Counted from the first letter of the stretch, positions 25,636 through 37,099 are shown. The stretch is DNA of 58,456 nucleotides from Pseudomonas sp. BGr12 (GCF_030272895.1 NZ_JALRNF010000040.1:1-58456), one strand, 5' to 3'. Notes: generated by a model not told the origin, from the letters alone. Translations and numbers: made by a program.

Positions 25636-26730
25636 ATGAACGATCACCGCCTCTGGGCTCGTGAAGCCATTCGCATCATCGAAGCCGACTTTCAGCGTAG
25701 CGCCGATACCCACCTGATCCCGTTGCCCTTGCCGGGGTACCCCGGGGTCGAGTTGTATTTCAAGGATGAGTCCAGCCATCCCACCGGCAGCCTCAAGCAC
25801 CGCCTGGCTCGCTCGTTGTTCCTTTATGCCTTGTGCAATGGCTGGTTGCGCCCCGGCGCGCCGGTCATCGAAGCCTCCAGCGGTTCGACGGCGATTTCCG
25901 AGGCCTACTTCGCGCGCCTGCTGGGGTTGCCTTTCATTGCCGTGGTACCCGCCAGCACCTCCCAGGAAAAGATCGCCCAGATCGCCTTCTACGGTGGCCA
26001 GAGCCACCTGGTGCAGGATCCGACGCAGATCTACGCCGAATCCGAGCGCCTGGCCCGGGAAAGCGGTGGGCATTTCATGGACCAGTTCACCTACGCCGAG
26101 CGGGCCACCGACTGGCGAGCCAACAACAACATCGCCGAGTCGATCTTTACCCAGCTGCGTTGCGAGCGGCATCCGGAGCCGAGCTGGTTGATCTCCAGCC
26201 CCGGTACTGGCGGTACCACCGCGACGCTGGGGCGCTATGTGCGCTATCGCCAGCACACGACCCGGGTGCTTTGCGCCGATGCCGAGCGTTCGGTGTTTTT
26301 CGATAGCTACAAGAGTGGTGATCGTTCTCTGCTGCTCGACTGTGGATCGCGGATCGAAGGTATCGGCCGGCCGCGGGTGGAGGCGTCATTCCTGCCCCAG
26401 GTCATCGACGCCATGATCAAGGTGCCCGATGCGCTGTCGTTGGCGGCCATGCATTACCTGGCCGAACGGCTGGGACGTCGGGTCGGAGGCTCCAGTGGCA
26501 CCAACCTGATCGGCGCCCTGGCCGCGGCGCAGCAGATGAAGGCCCGGGGCGAGACTGGGTCGATCGTTGCGATTCTTTGCGATGGCGGCGAGCGTTATGC
26601 GACCACCTATTACGATCAGGACTGGTTGGCAGGGCAGGGGTATCAGTTGCAAGGCTTGATCGAGGCGGTGACGGGCTGTGTGGAGCGTGGCGAGGCGTTG
26701 CCCGAGAGCGTCCTGCGCGCCGGGGTTTGA
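25636..26730 (+). CDS. PLP-dependent cysteine-synthase-family enzyme (Cds1-like)
   Basis: The 364-residue enzyme is a fold type II PLP protein. Lys54 in HPTGSLKHR is the expected Schiff-base lysine, EASSGSTAIS is the phosphate-side substrate loop, and SPGTGGTTATLG is the glycine-rich PLP phosphate site. The sequence is closer to the cysteine desulfhydrase Cds1 group than to CysK or CysM, with a long C-terminal part (CDGGERYATTYYD). The likely reaction is cysteine breakdown to sulfide, pyruvate and ammonia, by family only. The start MNDHRLWAR is preferred because an upstream extension to 25540 is not protein-like. Confidence 0.8.
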   Translation: MNDHRLWAREAIRIIEADFQRSADTHLIPLPLPGYPGVELYFKDESSHPTGSLKHRLARSLFLYALCNGWLRPGAPVIEASSGSTAISEAYFARLLGLPFIAVVPASTSQEKIAQIAFYGGQSHLVQDPTQIYAESERLARESGGHFMDQFTYAERATDWRANNNIAESIFTQLRCERHPEPSWLISSPGTGGTTATLGRYVRYRQHTTRVLCADAERSVFFDSYKSGDRSLLLDCGSRIEGIGRPRVEASFLPQVIDAMIKVPDALSLAAMHYLAERLGRRVGGSSGTNLIGALAAAQQMKARGETGSIVAILCDGGERYATTYYDQDWLAGQGYQLQGLIEAVTGCVERGEALPESVLRAGV

Positions 26731-26745
26731 TAGCGGGGTGCGCTT

Positions 26746-26817
26746 ATCGCAGGCTTCGCCAGCTCCCACAGGGTCCGGGGTAGATGGACCATTGTGGGAG
26801 CTGGCGTAGCCTGCGAT
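26746..26817. repeat. Inverted repeat of a third REP type
   Basis: A 25-base arm beginning ATCGCAGGCTTCGCCAGC (26746-26770) has an inverse copy at 26793-26817 with one differing base. It lies between the convergent cysteine-synthase-like and FAD-protein genes, starting 15 bases after one stop and ending 5 bases before the other. Confidence 0.85.
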
Positions 26818-26822
26818 GCTCT

Positions 26823-28448
26823 TTAGCGGCTGGAAACTCCCTGCAAGCCCAGCATGCTGCGCGCCACGGCCTCGGCAATACGAATCCCGTCGACACCCGC
26901 CGACAGAATCCCGCCCGCATAACCGGCCCCTTCACCCGCCGGGAACAGCCCCTTGAGGTTCAGGCTCTGCATATCCGCACCACGGGTGATGCGCAGCGGC
27001 GAAGAAGTACGCGTCTCGATCCCGGTCAACACAGCGTCGTGCAGGTTGTAGCCCTTGATCTGCCGATCGAAGGCCGGCAGCGCTTCACGAATGGCCTCGA
27101 TGGCAAAATCCGGCAGGCTCGGGGCCAGGTCGCCGAGGTTGACCCCGGGCTTGTACGACGGCTCGACACTGCCCAGGGCGGTGGACGGGCGGCCGGCAAC
27201 GAAGTCACCCACCAGCTGCGCCGGCGCCTGATAGTTGCTGCCGCCCAGGACATAGGCATGGGCTTCGAGTTTTTCCTGCAACTCGATACCCGCCAGCGGA
27301 CCGCCGGGGTAATCCTGTTCCGGGGTAATGCCGACGACAATACCGGAGTTGGCGTTGCGCTCGTTGCGCGAGTATTGGCTCATGCCGTTGGTGACCACTC
27401 GGCCCGGCTCGCTGGTGGCCGCGACCACGGTGCCGCCCGGGCACATGCAGAAGCTGTAGACCGAACGACCGTTCTTGGCGTGGTGCACCAGTTTATAGTC
27501 GGCCGCGCCCAGTTTCGGGTGGCCGGCGTACTTGCCCAGGCGCGCCTGGTCGATCAGCGACTGCGGGTGTTCGATGCGGAAACCGATGGAAAACGGCTTG
27601 GCTTCCATGAACACGCCACGGGCGTGCAGCATGCGGAAGGTGTCGCGGGCACTGTGGCCCAGGGCCAGGATCACATGGCGCGACTGCAGTTGTTCGCCGC
27701 TTTCCAGCACCACGCCGTGCAGTTGGCCGTCGTCCATCAGCAGGTCGGTGACTTTCTGTTCGAAGCGCACCTCGCCGCCCAGGGCGTGGATCTCATGGCG
27801 CATGTTCTCGACCATGCCGGTCAGGCGGAAGGTGCCGATGTGCGGTTTGCTGACGTAGAGGATCTCTTCGGGCGCACCGGCCTTGACGAACTCGTGCAGC
27901 ACCTTGCGGCCATGATGGTGCGGGTCCTTGATCTGGCTGTAGAGCTTGCCGTCGGAGAAGGTACCGGCACCGCCTTCGCCGAACTGCACGTTCGACTCGG
28001 GGTTCAGCACGCTCTTGCGCCACAGGCCCCAGGTGTCTTTGGTGCGCTGGCGCACTTCCTTGCCGCGCTCGAGAATGATCGGCTTGAAGCCCATCTGCGC
28101 CAGCAGCAGGCCGGCGAAGATCCCGCACGGGCCGAAACCGACCACGATCGGTCGCTCCTGCAAGTCGGCAGGGGCCTGGCCGACCACCTTGTAGCTGACG
28201 TCCGGCGCGACATTGACGTTGTGGTCGTCGGCGAACTTGTGCAGCAACTCGGCTTCATTGCTGGCAGTCAGGTCGATGGTGTAGATGAACAGCATTTCGC
28301 TGTTCTTCTTGCGGGCGTCGTAGCTGCGCTTGAACAGGGTGAAGTCCAGCAACTGCTCGTCGCTGATCCCCAGGCGTTGCACGATGGCCTCGCGCAGGGC
28401 TTCATCAGGATGATCCAGCGGCAGCTTCAGTTCGGTGATTCGTAACAT
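26823..28448 (-). CDS. FAD-dependent oxidoreductase-like protein (COG2509 type)
   Basis: The 541-residue protein starts with a small alpha/beta domain (1-90) and then an FAD-binding Rossmann fold, VVGFGPCGIFAG near 100. GEGGAGTFSDGKLYS follows, and PAGEGAGYAGGILSAGVDG near the end is the second FAD contact. This layout is that of the widespread but uncharacterised COG2509 dehydrogenase-like family. I choose MLRITELKLPLDH as the start; an ATG 24 bases upstream is also in frame. No ribosome-binding site clearly decides. The substrate is unknown. Confidence 0.85.
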   Translation of the reverse strand: MLRITELKLPLDHPDEALREAIVQRLGISDEQLLDFTLFKRSYDARKKNSEMLFIYTIDLTASNEAELLHKFADDHNVNVAPDVSYKVVGQAPADLQERPIVVGFGPCGIFAGLLLAQMGFKPIILERGKEVRQRTKDTWGLWRKSVLNPESNVQFGEGGAGTFSDGKLYSQIKDPHHHGRKVLHEFVKAGAPEEILYVSKPHIGTFRLTGMVENMRHEIHALGGEVRFEQKVTDLLMDDGQLHGVVLESGEQLQSRHVILALGHSARDTFRMLHARGVFMEAKPFSIGFRIEHPQSLIDQARLGKYAGHPKLGAADYKLVHHAKNGRSVYSFCMCPGGTVVAATSEPGRVVTNGMSQYSRNERNANSGIVVGITPEQDYPGGPLAGIELQEKLEAHAYVLGGSNYQAPAQLVGDFVAGRPSTALGSVEPSYKPGVNLGDLAPSLPDFAIEAIREALPAFDRQIKGYNLHDAVLTGIETRTSSPLRITRGADMQSLNLKGLFPAGEGAGYAGGILSAGVDGIRIAEAVARSMLGLQGVSSR

Positions 28449-28554
28449 GGCAGGGTCCAGTATCCCGGCCATGGGCGGCCGGCGGCTTTACACAAACCGC
28501 CAAGTATAAGCTGTTCGCCGGCCTTGCAGGCAGGATTAACGCAGGCGCCGATGA

Positions 28555-29226
28555 TCAGTCGTTGCGCGAGCCGCCATAGTAGGCGCAGCCACGCATGATC
28601 TGGCCATTGACCCGCAGCTCGGCACTCAGGTGCTGCACGCCGCCGGTGGCGACGTCGACACAGCGTTGCGGCGCCACCCACAGCTCCACGCGCTGGCCGT
28701 TGGCCTCGGTGTTGATGCTGAACCGCCCGTCAGGCAGTTGCTCTTCCAGGTAGGGCACCGCCAGCGAAGGTTGGCCGGGGCGCTCCAGGACCATACCCTT
28801 GCCGCTGGCCTTGAGGCTCCAGTCCGGTTCATGGCCAAAGGCGCGCAGGGTCAGACGCTTGAAGTTGGGGTCGCTGCAGGCACTGCTGGAATGCTCGACC
28901 CGGTACAGCCGCTGCACGTTGAGCTGGCCGTCGTTGCCAGCCTTCTGGCTGGCGGAAAGATTGCCGCTGACATCGGCGAACAAGGTGCCAGGTTCGGCGG
29001 CCAGGGCGGCGGCTTCCTGCAGCAGGCCGGTGCTGCCGGCGTCGAAGACGGCAAAGTGGCGATTCTCGCCGCAGGGCTTGAACAACAACTGGCCGCCCTT
29101 GGCACTCAATTCACCTTGCATGCGTGTCGTGCCGGCCACGGCGGTTTGCGGCTTTTCCGCCAGCGCCTGGCAACCGGCGAACAGCGGCAACAGGGCGACA
29201 AGCAATAACGAAGGGGCGGCACGCAT
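28555..29226 (-). CDS. COG3650-like envelope lipoprotein
   Basis: The 223-residue lipoprotein has signal lipobox FAGC (Cys19). The mature part has two segments: one with FKPCGENRHFAVFD, and a C-terminal domain with AFGHEPDWSLKAS and MRGCAYYGG, which marks the COG3650 lipoprotein family. The function is unknown. GGAG precedes the start at 29226; a 13-residue longer frame lacks a signal at its N-terminus. The gene stands alone between the FAD protein and the SDR gene. Confidence 0.8.
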   Translation of the reverse strand: MRAAPSLLLVALLPLFAGCQALAEKPQTAVAGTTRMQGELSAKGGQLLFKPCGENRHFAVFDAGSTGLLQEAAALAAEPGTLFADVSGNLSASQKAGNDGQLNVQRLYRVEHSSSACSDPNFKRLTLRAFGHEPDWSLKASGKGMVLERPGQPSLAVPYLEEQLPDGRFSINTEANGQRVELWVAPQRCVDVATGGVQHLSAELRVNGQIMRGCAYYGGSRND

Positions 29227-29296
29227 CGAGCAAACTCCAGGGTCTCTACCAAAAGGTGCCGCCACGTTACGCAGGCTGAACGCCGATCACAAGGCC

Positions 29297-29896
29297 TTAG
29301 CCGACATGATAGGTCTGGCCGGTCTGCAGGCCCTCGACGCTCTTGGCGTAGGCCAGGGCCACGTCAGCGGCCGGTACCGGCTTGAATCCACGGAAATACG
29401 GCGCATAGGCCGGCATGGCCTCGACCAGCACGTTGGGGCTGATCGAGTTGACCCGCAAGCCCCGCGGCAGTTCGATGGCCGCCGCCTTGACGAAGGCATC
29501 GAGGGCACCATTGACCAGGCTGGCCGACGCCCCGGTACGGATCGGGTCATGGCTGGTGATGCCGGTGGTGAAGGTGAAGGAGCCGCCGTCGTTGATGAAC
29601 TCGCGACCGATCAGCAGCAGGTTGACCTGGCCCATGAGCTTGTCGTTCAGGCCGAGGGCGAAGTGTTCCTCGCTCATGTCCGCCAGCGGGGCGAAGGTGA
29701 CGTTGCCCGCGGCGCAGACCAGGGCATCGAAGCGGCCGGTCTGCTCGAACAGGCGGCGAATGGATGCGCTGTCACTGATATCCACCTGGTAGTCGCCGCT
29801 GCTGCGCCCGATACGCAGCACCTCGTGGCGCTGTTCCAGTTCCTTGGCGACTGCCGAACCGATGGTGCCGTTGGCGCCGATCAACAGGATTTTCAT
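29297..29896 (-). CDS. Short-chain dehydrogenase/reductase
   Basis: The 199-residue protein is a compact SDR. The NAD(P) loop GANGTIG spans 7-13 and NAG-like CAAGN lies near 90. The usual YxxxK is replaced by a form around ASLVNGALDAFVKAAA, so the catalytic Tyr is not evident, which is typical of the short SDR subfamily. It is divergent from a LysR gene across 107 bases, so it is probably that regulator's target. The substrate is unknown. Confidence 0.82.
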   Translation of the reverse strand: MKILLIGANGTIGSAVAKELEQRHEVLRIGRSSGDYQVDISDSASIRRLFEQTGRFDALVCAAGNVTFAPLADMSEEHFALGLNDKLMGQVNLLLIGREFINDGGSFTFTTGITSHDPIRTGASASLVNGALDAFVKAAAIELPRGLRVNSISPNVLVEAMPAYAPYFRGFKPVPAADVALAYAKSVEGLQTGQTYHVG

Positions 29897-29982
29897 TGAG
29901 CCGTTCCTCGCAAGTCAGGGGGAGAAGGCTCAAGTCTAGGGTGGATTTTCCCGGGGATAAGCGTAGTAATAAGCAACCTTTG

Positions 29983-29998
29983 GTTTTCATATGGAAAC
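29983..29998. promoter_or_regulatory. Imperfect palindrome in the SDR/LysR divergent region
   Basis: GTTTTCATATGGAAAC is a 16-base palindrome with one mismatched pair. It contains T-N11-A (29984 and 29996), the form of LysR-type binding sites. It overlaps the ribosome-binding site of the LysR gene. Confidence 0.35.
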
Positions 29999-30003
29999 AA
30001 TCC

Positions 30004-30912
30004 GTGAGCGACCTCGACGACCTTGCCGCCTTTGCCGTGTTGATGGATGCCGGCAGTTTCACCTTGGCCGCCCAGCAACTGGGCTGGAGCAAAGGGCAGT
30101 TGTCCAAGCGCATCAGTGCCCTGGAATCCAGCCATGGTGTGAAACTGCTGCACCGCACCACACGCCGGCTGAGCCTGACCGCAGCCGGCGCGATGTTGTT
30201 GCCCCAGGCCCAGGCACTGGTGCGGCAGATGGAGGGCGCGCGCCAGACCCTGGCCATGCTCAAGGACGAACTGGCCGGACCGGTGCGGATCACCGTACCG
30301 GTGTCATTGGGTGAGACGTTCTTTGAGGGCCTGCTGCTGGAGTTCGCCGCCACCTATCCGCAGTTGCAGGTCGAGTTGGAGTTGAACAACGGTTATCGCG
30401 ACCTGCTGGGCGATGGCTTCGACCTGGCCATCCGTACCGAAGTCCGGGACGACGCGCGCCTGGTTGCCCGGCCTTTGCTGGCCATGCAGGAGCTGACCTG
30501 TGCCAGCCCGGCGTATCTGCAGCAGCAGGGTGAACCGCACACACCGGCGCAGTTGAGTGGGCATCGCTGTCTGCTCAACAGCCATTACAGCGGGCGGGAA
30601 GAGTGGTTGTATCACCAGCAGCACGAATTGCTGCGGGTGCAGGTCAGCGGCAGTTTCGCCAGTAACCATTACAGCTTGCTGAAAAAGGCGGCGCTGCTGG
30701 GGGCGGGTATTGCCAGGTTGCCGTCGTACATGGTGCATGCCGAGTTGGCCGAAGGGCGCTTGCAGTGGCTGCTGCGCGACTATCAGACGCGCAGCGTGCC
30801 GTTGTTCCTGGTTCACCCCTATCAGGGCGGGATGCCCAGGCGGGTCCAGGTGCTAGCCGACTACCTCATGCACTGGTTCAAGCGCAGCAGCCAGGCGTTG
30901 CAGACCCTCTAG
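30004..30912 (+). CDS. LysR-type transcriptional regulator
   Basis: The 302-residue regulator has an N-terminal winged helix (LDDLAAFAVLMDAGSFTLAAQQLGWS in two parts, LDDLAAFAVLMDAGSF and TLAAQQLGWSKGQLSKRI) and a periplasmic-binding-like effector domain (about 90-300). I choose the GTG start at 30004, with GGAAA six bases upstream, because the helix-turn-helix begins immediately after it. The divergent SDR gene is the probable target. The effector is unknown. Confidence 0.87.
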   Translation: MSDLDDLAAFAVLMDAGSFTLAAQQLGWSKGQLSKRISALESSHGVKLLHRTTRRLSLTAAGAMLLPQAQALVRQMEGARQTLAMLKDELAGPVRITVPVSLGETFFEGLLLEFAATYPQLQVELELNNGYRDLLGDGFDLAIRTEVRDDARLVARPLLAMQELTCASPAYLQQQGEPHTPAQLSGHRCLLNSHYSGREEWLYHQQHELLRVQVSGSFASNHYSLLKKAALLGAGIARLPSYMVHAELAEGRLQWLLRDYQTRSVPLFLVHPYQGGMPRRVQVLADYLMHWFKRSSQALQTL

Positions 30913-30915
30913 GTT

Positions 30916-31170
30916 TTACATCTTGTCCTTTTTCTCGTCCTTCATCATGTTGTCGCCATTGTCCATTTTCTTGTCGTGGCCCTTGTCCATTTTCTTGTCG
31001 TGGCCCATGTCCATTTTCATGTCGTCGGCCATTTTCTGGTCCATCTTCATGTCCTTCTCCATGCTGGCTTGCTTGTCCATCTTCATGTCTTCGGCATGGG
31101 CAACGGGAAGGATGGCCAGGGTCGAGCCAAAGGACAGGATGAGGGCGGCCGCGCTGAGGGTTTTGTTCAT
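30916..31170 (-). CDS. Exported MxKDx-type pentapeptide repeat protein
   Basis: The 84-residue protein has a signal peptide (1-26, ending AHA). The mature part is composed almost entirely of Met, Lys and Asp in repeats such as MKMDK and KKMDKGHD, as in the penta-MxKDx family. The repeat is rich in Met and His, which could bind copper or another metal, but no function is proven. AGGAG precedes the start. It converges with the LysR gene with 3 bases between the stop codons. Confidence 0.82.
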   Translation of the reverse strand: MNKTLSAAALILSFGSTLAILPVAHAEDMKMDKQASMEKDMKMDQKMADDMKMDMGHDKKMDKGHDKKMDNGDNMMKDEKKDKM

Positions 31171-31269
31171 GGTGGAGCTCCTGGTTAGTAGAGGGGGCGA
31201 GCGCTTGAGGTTGCTGGCTCGCCTGCTGCACTAGAGTCCACTGCCCGGGAGGCGTTACAGCGGGCAAGA

Positions 31270-31291
31270 AAAAAGGCCCGAAGGCCTTTTT
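31270..31291 (-). terminator. Terminator of the bra operon
   Basis: AAAAAGGCC (31270-31278) and GGCCTTTTT (31283-31291) form a stem with a CGAA loop (TTCG on the minus strand). It follows the braG stop codon by 25 bases on the minus strand with a T-run. Confidence 0.88.
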
Positions 31292-31316
31292 CCATTTGTT
31301 GCCATGAAGCGGTGGA

Positions 31317-32018
<702 letters not shown>

Positions 32019-32782
32019 TTACGCTTCCCCCAGGTAGGCTTTGATCACTTCAGGGTTGTCACGGATCTGTTCCGGCGAGCCGTCGGCCAGGGGCGTGCCC
32101 TGGTTGATCACCACGATGTGGTCGGAAATGCTCATGACCAGCTTCATATCGTGCTCGATCAGCAACACGGTGACGTTGTGCTCTTCGCGCAACAGGCTGA
32201 TCAGTGCCTTGAGGTCCTCGGTTTCCTTCGGGTTCAGGCCGGCCGCCGGTTCGTCGAGCATGATGATCCGCGGACGGGTCATCATGCAGCGGGCGATTTC
32301 CAGGCGACGTTGCTGGCCGTAGGCAAGCGTGCCGGCGGGGCGGTTGGCGAACTCGACCAGGTTGACCTTCTCCAGCCAGTAGCGTGCGTACTCTTTCGCT
32401 TCGTGCTCACTGCGGCGGAAGGACGGGGTCTTGAGCAGGCCGGCGAGGAAGTTGGTGTTCAGGTGCCGGTGCTGGGCGATCAGCAGGTTCTCCAGCGCGG
32501 TCATTTCCTTGAACAGGCGCACGTTCTGGAAGGTCCGCACCACGCCCTTGCGGGCGATCTCATGGCCGGCCAGGCCCTGGATCGGCTGCCCATCGAGCAG
32601 GATGGTGCCGCCACTGGGCTTGTAGAAGCCGGTCAGGCAGTTGAACACCGTGGTCTTGCCGGCGCCGTTGGGGCCGATCAATGCCACGACCTGTTTTTCC
32701 TTGACGGTCAGGGCCACGCCGTTGACCGCCAACAAGCCGCCGAAGCGCATGCTCAGGCCGCTGACTTGCAGAATTTCGCGGC

Positions 32783-32786
<4 letters not shown>
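32019..32786 (-). CDS. braF: Branched-chain amino-acid ABC transporter ATPase BraF (LivG type)
   Basis: The 255-residue ATPase has Walker [10 protein letters not shown] (39-47), the LivG-type insertion with FYKPSGGTI, the signature [13 protein letters not shown] and Walker [14 protein letters not shown]. It overlaps the end of braE by four bases, indicating coupling. It functions with BraG on the cytoplasmic face of the BraD/BraE channel. Confidence 0.95.
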
Positions 32787-34035
<1,249 letters not shown>

Positions 34036-34039
<4 letters not shown>

Positions 34040-34959
34040 ACTTTTTCAACCTCCGGACGGCCGAGAATGCCGGTCGGACGGAACAACAGCACCAGAACCA
34101 AAAGACCGAAGGCCACCACGTCCTTGTACTGGTCGCCGAAGATATCGGCGCCAAAGGCTTCAGCCACCCCGAGCACCAGGCCACCGAGCATGGCGCCCGG
34201 AATACTGCCGATGCCGCCCAGCACCGCGGCGGTGAAGGCCTTCAGGCCCACCAGGAAGCCGGCGTTGGGGTTGATCACGCCGTACTGCATGCTCAGCAGT
34301 ACCGCCGCCACGGCCGCCAGGGCGGCACCGATGACGAAGGTCAGGGCGATGATGTTGTTGGTGTTGATACCCAGCAGGTTGGCCATCTTGATGTCTTCGG
34401 CACAGGCGCGGCAGGCACGGCCCAGGCGAGAACGGGAGATGAACAGGGTCAGGCCGGTCATGGCCACCAGGGTGACGACGAAGACCAGGATCTGCATGTA
34501 CGAGAGCAGCACTTCCTCTGCGCCGCCTGGGCCAAAGGAGATGCTCCCCGGGATCAGGTTGGGAATGGACTTGTCCTTGGAGTCCTGGGACAGCAATACA
34601 GTGTTTTGCAGGAAAATCGACATACCGATGGCAGAAATCAGCGGGATCAGCCGGTTGCTGTTACGCAATGGGCGGTAGGCGACCCGTTCGATACTGTAGC
34701 CATAGGCACTGGTTACGAAGATCGTCGCGACGAAGGCGACGGTCATCAATACCGGCAGTGAATCGATGCCCATCATGGCCAGCCCGGCAAGGGCGATGAA
34801 GGCCACGTAGGAACCGATCATGTACACCTCGCCATGGGCGAAGTTGATCATTCCAATGATGCCGTAAACCATTGTGTAGCCAATGGCTATCAAGGCATAG
34901 GTGCTGCCAATGGTCAGGCCATTAACCAGCTGTTGGAAGAAGTGATAGATCTCAGGCAT
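34036..34959 (-). CDS. braD: Branched-chain amino-acid ABC transporter permease BraD (LivH type)
   Basis: The 307-residue permease starts [19 protein letters not shown], with [24 protein letters not shown], given here in two parts as [13 protein letters not shown] and [11 protein letters not shown], a strong LivH signature. [20 protein letters not shown] is the coupling loop. It is separated from braC by 227 bases that contain a terminator-like hairpin, so it is probably made in smaller amount than BraC. Confidence 0.95.
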
Positions 34960-35138
34960 TACAGCGCTCCTAAAAACCTGATACGCATTTCACTGGTGGG
35001 GTTGCCCCCGGCCCGGTCTGGTGGTGTTTAGCCACGTTTCCCGCGCAACTGCCAGCGAACCGCTGGTGACGGTTTTAAGATTTTCAGGTGAACCTGCTTC
35101 CGGATCGCGGAAACCAGGCCCATGAACCTCGTAAAACA

Positions 35139-35164
35139 AAGCCCACTGCTCGCACAGTGGGCTT
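35139..35164 (-). terminator. Attenuator-like hairpin between braC and braD
   Basis: AAGCCCACTG (35139-35148) pairs with CAGTGGGCTT (35155-35164) around a 6-base loop. On the minus strand it is followed by TGTTTTACG. It lies 22 bases after the braC stop codon and should terminate most but not all transcripts. Confidence 0.75.
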
Positions 35165-35186
35165 GTAGTCATGTAGTCAGACGGTA

Positions 35187-36314
35187 TTACTGAGGGGAAA
35201 CTTCGGTTTTAGGTTTGCCGAAATGCCATTCGTAGACCACGAATTTGAAGTCTTTCAGGTCGCCCTTGTCGTCGTACGACAGGTCGCCGGTCGGGGTCTT
35301 GAAGGTGCCTTTGTGGATGGCATCAGCCACCTTGTCGGTGTCTTCGGACTTGGCGGCCTTGATGCCTTCGGCGATCAGCTCGACAGCGGAGTAGGCCGGG
35401 AACACGAACGGACCGCTCGGATCTTTGCCGTCAGCCTTGATGGCATCGACGATTGCCTTGTTCGCAGGATCGGTATCGAAGGACTTCGGCAGGGTCACCA
35501 GCAGGCCTTCGGAGGCGTTCTGGGCGATCTGCGAGATGGAGTCGTTGCCGACACCTTCAGGGCCCATGAACTTGGCTTTCAGGCCTTTTTCCTGGGCCTG
35601 GCGCAGGATCAGGCCCAGCTCTGGGTGGTAGCCGCCGTAATAGACGAAGTCGACGTTGTTCTGCTTGAGCTTCTGGATGATGGACGAGAAGTCCTTGTCG
35701 CCGGCGTTCAGGCCTTCGAATACGGCAACCTTGGTGCCTTTGCCTTCGAGGGTCTGCTTGACCGCGGTGGCGATGCCTTCACCGTATTGCTGCTTGTCGT
35801 GCAGTACGGCAACCACTTTCGGCTTGACGTGGTCGGCGATGTAGTTGCCGGCCGCCGGGCCCTGGGCGCTGTCCAGGCCGATGGTGCGGAACACCAGCTT
35901 GTAACCGCGAGCGGTGATTTCCGGGCTGGTGGCAGCCGGGGTGATCATGATCACGCCTTCGTCTTCGTAGATGTCCGAAGCGGGCTGGGTGGAGCTGGAG
36001 CAGAGGTGGCCGATCACGAACTTGACGCCATCGTTGACCACTTTGTTGGCTACGGCCACGGCCTGTTTAGGGTCGCACGCGTCGTCGTACTCTTTGGCTT
36101 CAAGCATCTTGCCATCGACGCCGCCCTTGGCGTTGATGTCCTTGATGGCTTGTTTGGCACCAACGAACTGCATGTCGCCGTACTGAGTGACCGGACCGGT
36201 TTTCGGGCCGGCGATGCCGATCTTGATGGTATCGGCTGCAAACGAATGGCTGGCAACCCCGGCCAGAACCATTGCGGCAAACAGCTTGGAAATCTGCTTA
36301 GTAGCCTTACTCAT
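35187..36314 (-). CDS. braC: Leucine/isoleucine/valine/alanine-binding periplasmic protein BraC
   Basis: The 375-residue precursor has a signal peptide cleaved about residue 26 (ASHSFA). The mature protein is a type I LIVBP; KIGIAGPKTGPVTQYGDMQ, shown as KIGIAGPKTG and PVTQYGDMQ, and FVIGHLCSSSTQPASDIYE around the ligand site (CSSST) match the family. It captures branched-chain amino acids for BraDEFG. GTGGAGC precedes the ATG. A separate terminator after it gives higher expression than the membrane genes. Confidence 0.95.
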   Translation of the reverse strand: MSKATKQISKLFAAMVLAGVASHSFAADTIKIGIAGPKTGPVTQYGDMQFVGAKQAIKDINAKGGVDGKMLEAKEYDDACDPKQAVAVANKVVNDGVKFVIGHLCSSSTQPASDIYEDEGVIMITPAATSPEITARGYKLVFRTIGLDSAQGPAAGNYIADHVKPKVVAVLHDKQQYGEGIATAVKQTLEGKGTKVAVFEGLNAGDKDFSSIIQKLKQNNVDFVYYGGYHPELGLILRQAQEKGLKAKFMGPEGVGNDSISQIAQNASEGLLVTLPKSFDTDPANKAIVDAIKADGKDPSGPFVFPAYSAVELIAEGIKAAKSEDTDKVADAIHKGTFKTPTGDLSYDDKGDLKDFKFVVYEWHFGKPKTEVSPQ

Positions 36315-36677
36315 AGTGCTCCACTCATTCTGTTGTAATTTTTATAGTCCTGGCGGCCAGAGCTTGAGGACCGGATCTGGTTCCATGGGAGGCCACGCCT
36401 CGCCATCGGTCCCGGATTGCTCCGAAAATGCCCTGGCAACTGTACCGGTACAGTGTAGAGCGCTGCTTTATCGCTTGAAAAGCAGCCCAGCCTGGGCAAA
36501 TTCGGCGCGTGTCGCTTAATTGACAGAAACTTACAGGAAAGCGGCCTGGTCTTGCCCGGTTGCACGCGGCAATCCTTGGCTTTCAAGTCCTTTTCGATCA
36601 ATTACTTATTTGAAACCGGGTTTTTCTGCAAAAATACCGACCTCTTACAGTAGTCGAATTATTTCTGGCAGGAACCC
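36315..36677. promoter_or_regulatory. Divergent intergenic region with a 16-bp perfect palindrome
   Basis: This 363-base region between braC and the DUF2288 gene holds no gene. ACTGTACCGGTACAGT (36439-36454) is a perfect palindrome, about 125 bases before the braC start. On the minus strand TATAAA (complement of 36341-36346) could be a braC -10. TTGACA on the plus strand (36520-36525) has no matching -10. Confidence 0.5.
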
Positions 36678-36983
36678 ATGACTGATCAAGCAAGCACCCT
36701 CTATGCCAAATTGCTCGGCGAGACGGCAACAATCGAGTGGAAAGCCCTGGAGCGTTTCTGGGCCAAGGGTGACCTGATTTGGGTCGACTCGACCCTGGAT
36801 CTGATCGAAGTTGCACAGGCAATGGCCGAGAATCGCAGTGAAATCGTGGCTGCATGGCGTAATGCTGGCACTGTCAGCCCGACCACCGCAGAGCAGGCAC
36901 TAGACCTCCAGAGCCGCGATCCAGAGATCTGGGCGGTGGTGGTTTCGCCGTTCATCGTGATCCAGGAAAAGAAAAAAGCCTGA
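36678..36983 (+). CDS. DUF2288 family protein
   Basis: The 101-residue protein is a small cytoplasmic alpha-helical protein; LYAKLLGETATIEWKALERF, WVDSTLDLIEVAQAMAENR and PFIVIQEKK match the DUF2288 family of gamma-proteobacteria. Its function is unknown. CAGGAA precedes the ATG. It is monocistronic and divergent from braC. Confidence 0.85.
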   Translation: MTDQASTLYAKLLGETATIEWKALERFWAKGDLIWVDSTLDLIEVAQAMAENRSEIVAAWRNAGTVSPTTAEQALDLQSRDPEIWAVVVSPFIVIQEKKKA

Positions 36984-37099
36984 GCGCGCCCTGAATTGGT
37001 GCGTAAAAACGCACAGGCAGGCGCTTCTGGTGCGCGAGAGTGTTCAGGCAGGGTGGCTGTTGGTAACAGTCGGTGGCAGAGGTAACAGTTCTGAACGTC

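Noticed and set aside
26784..28445. A plus-strand open frame of 553 codons
   Set aside because: It is antisense to the FAD protein gene, which has a clear FAD-binding motif.
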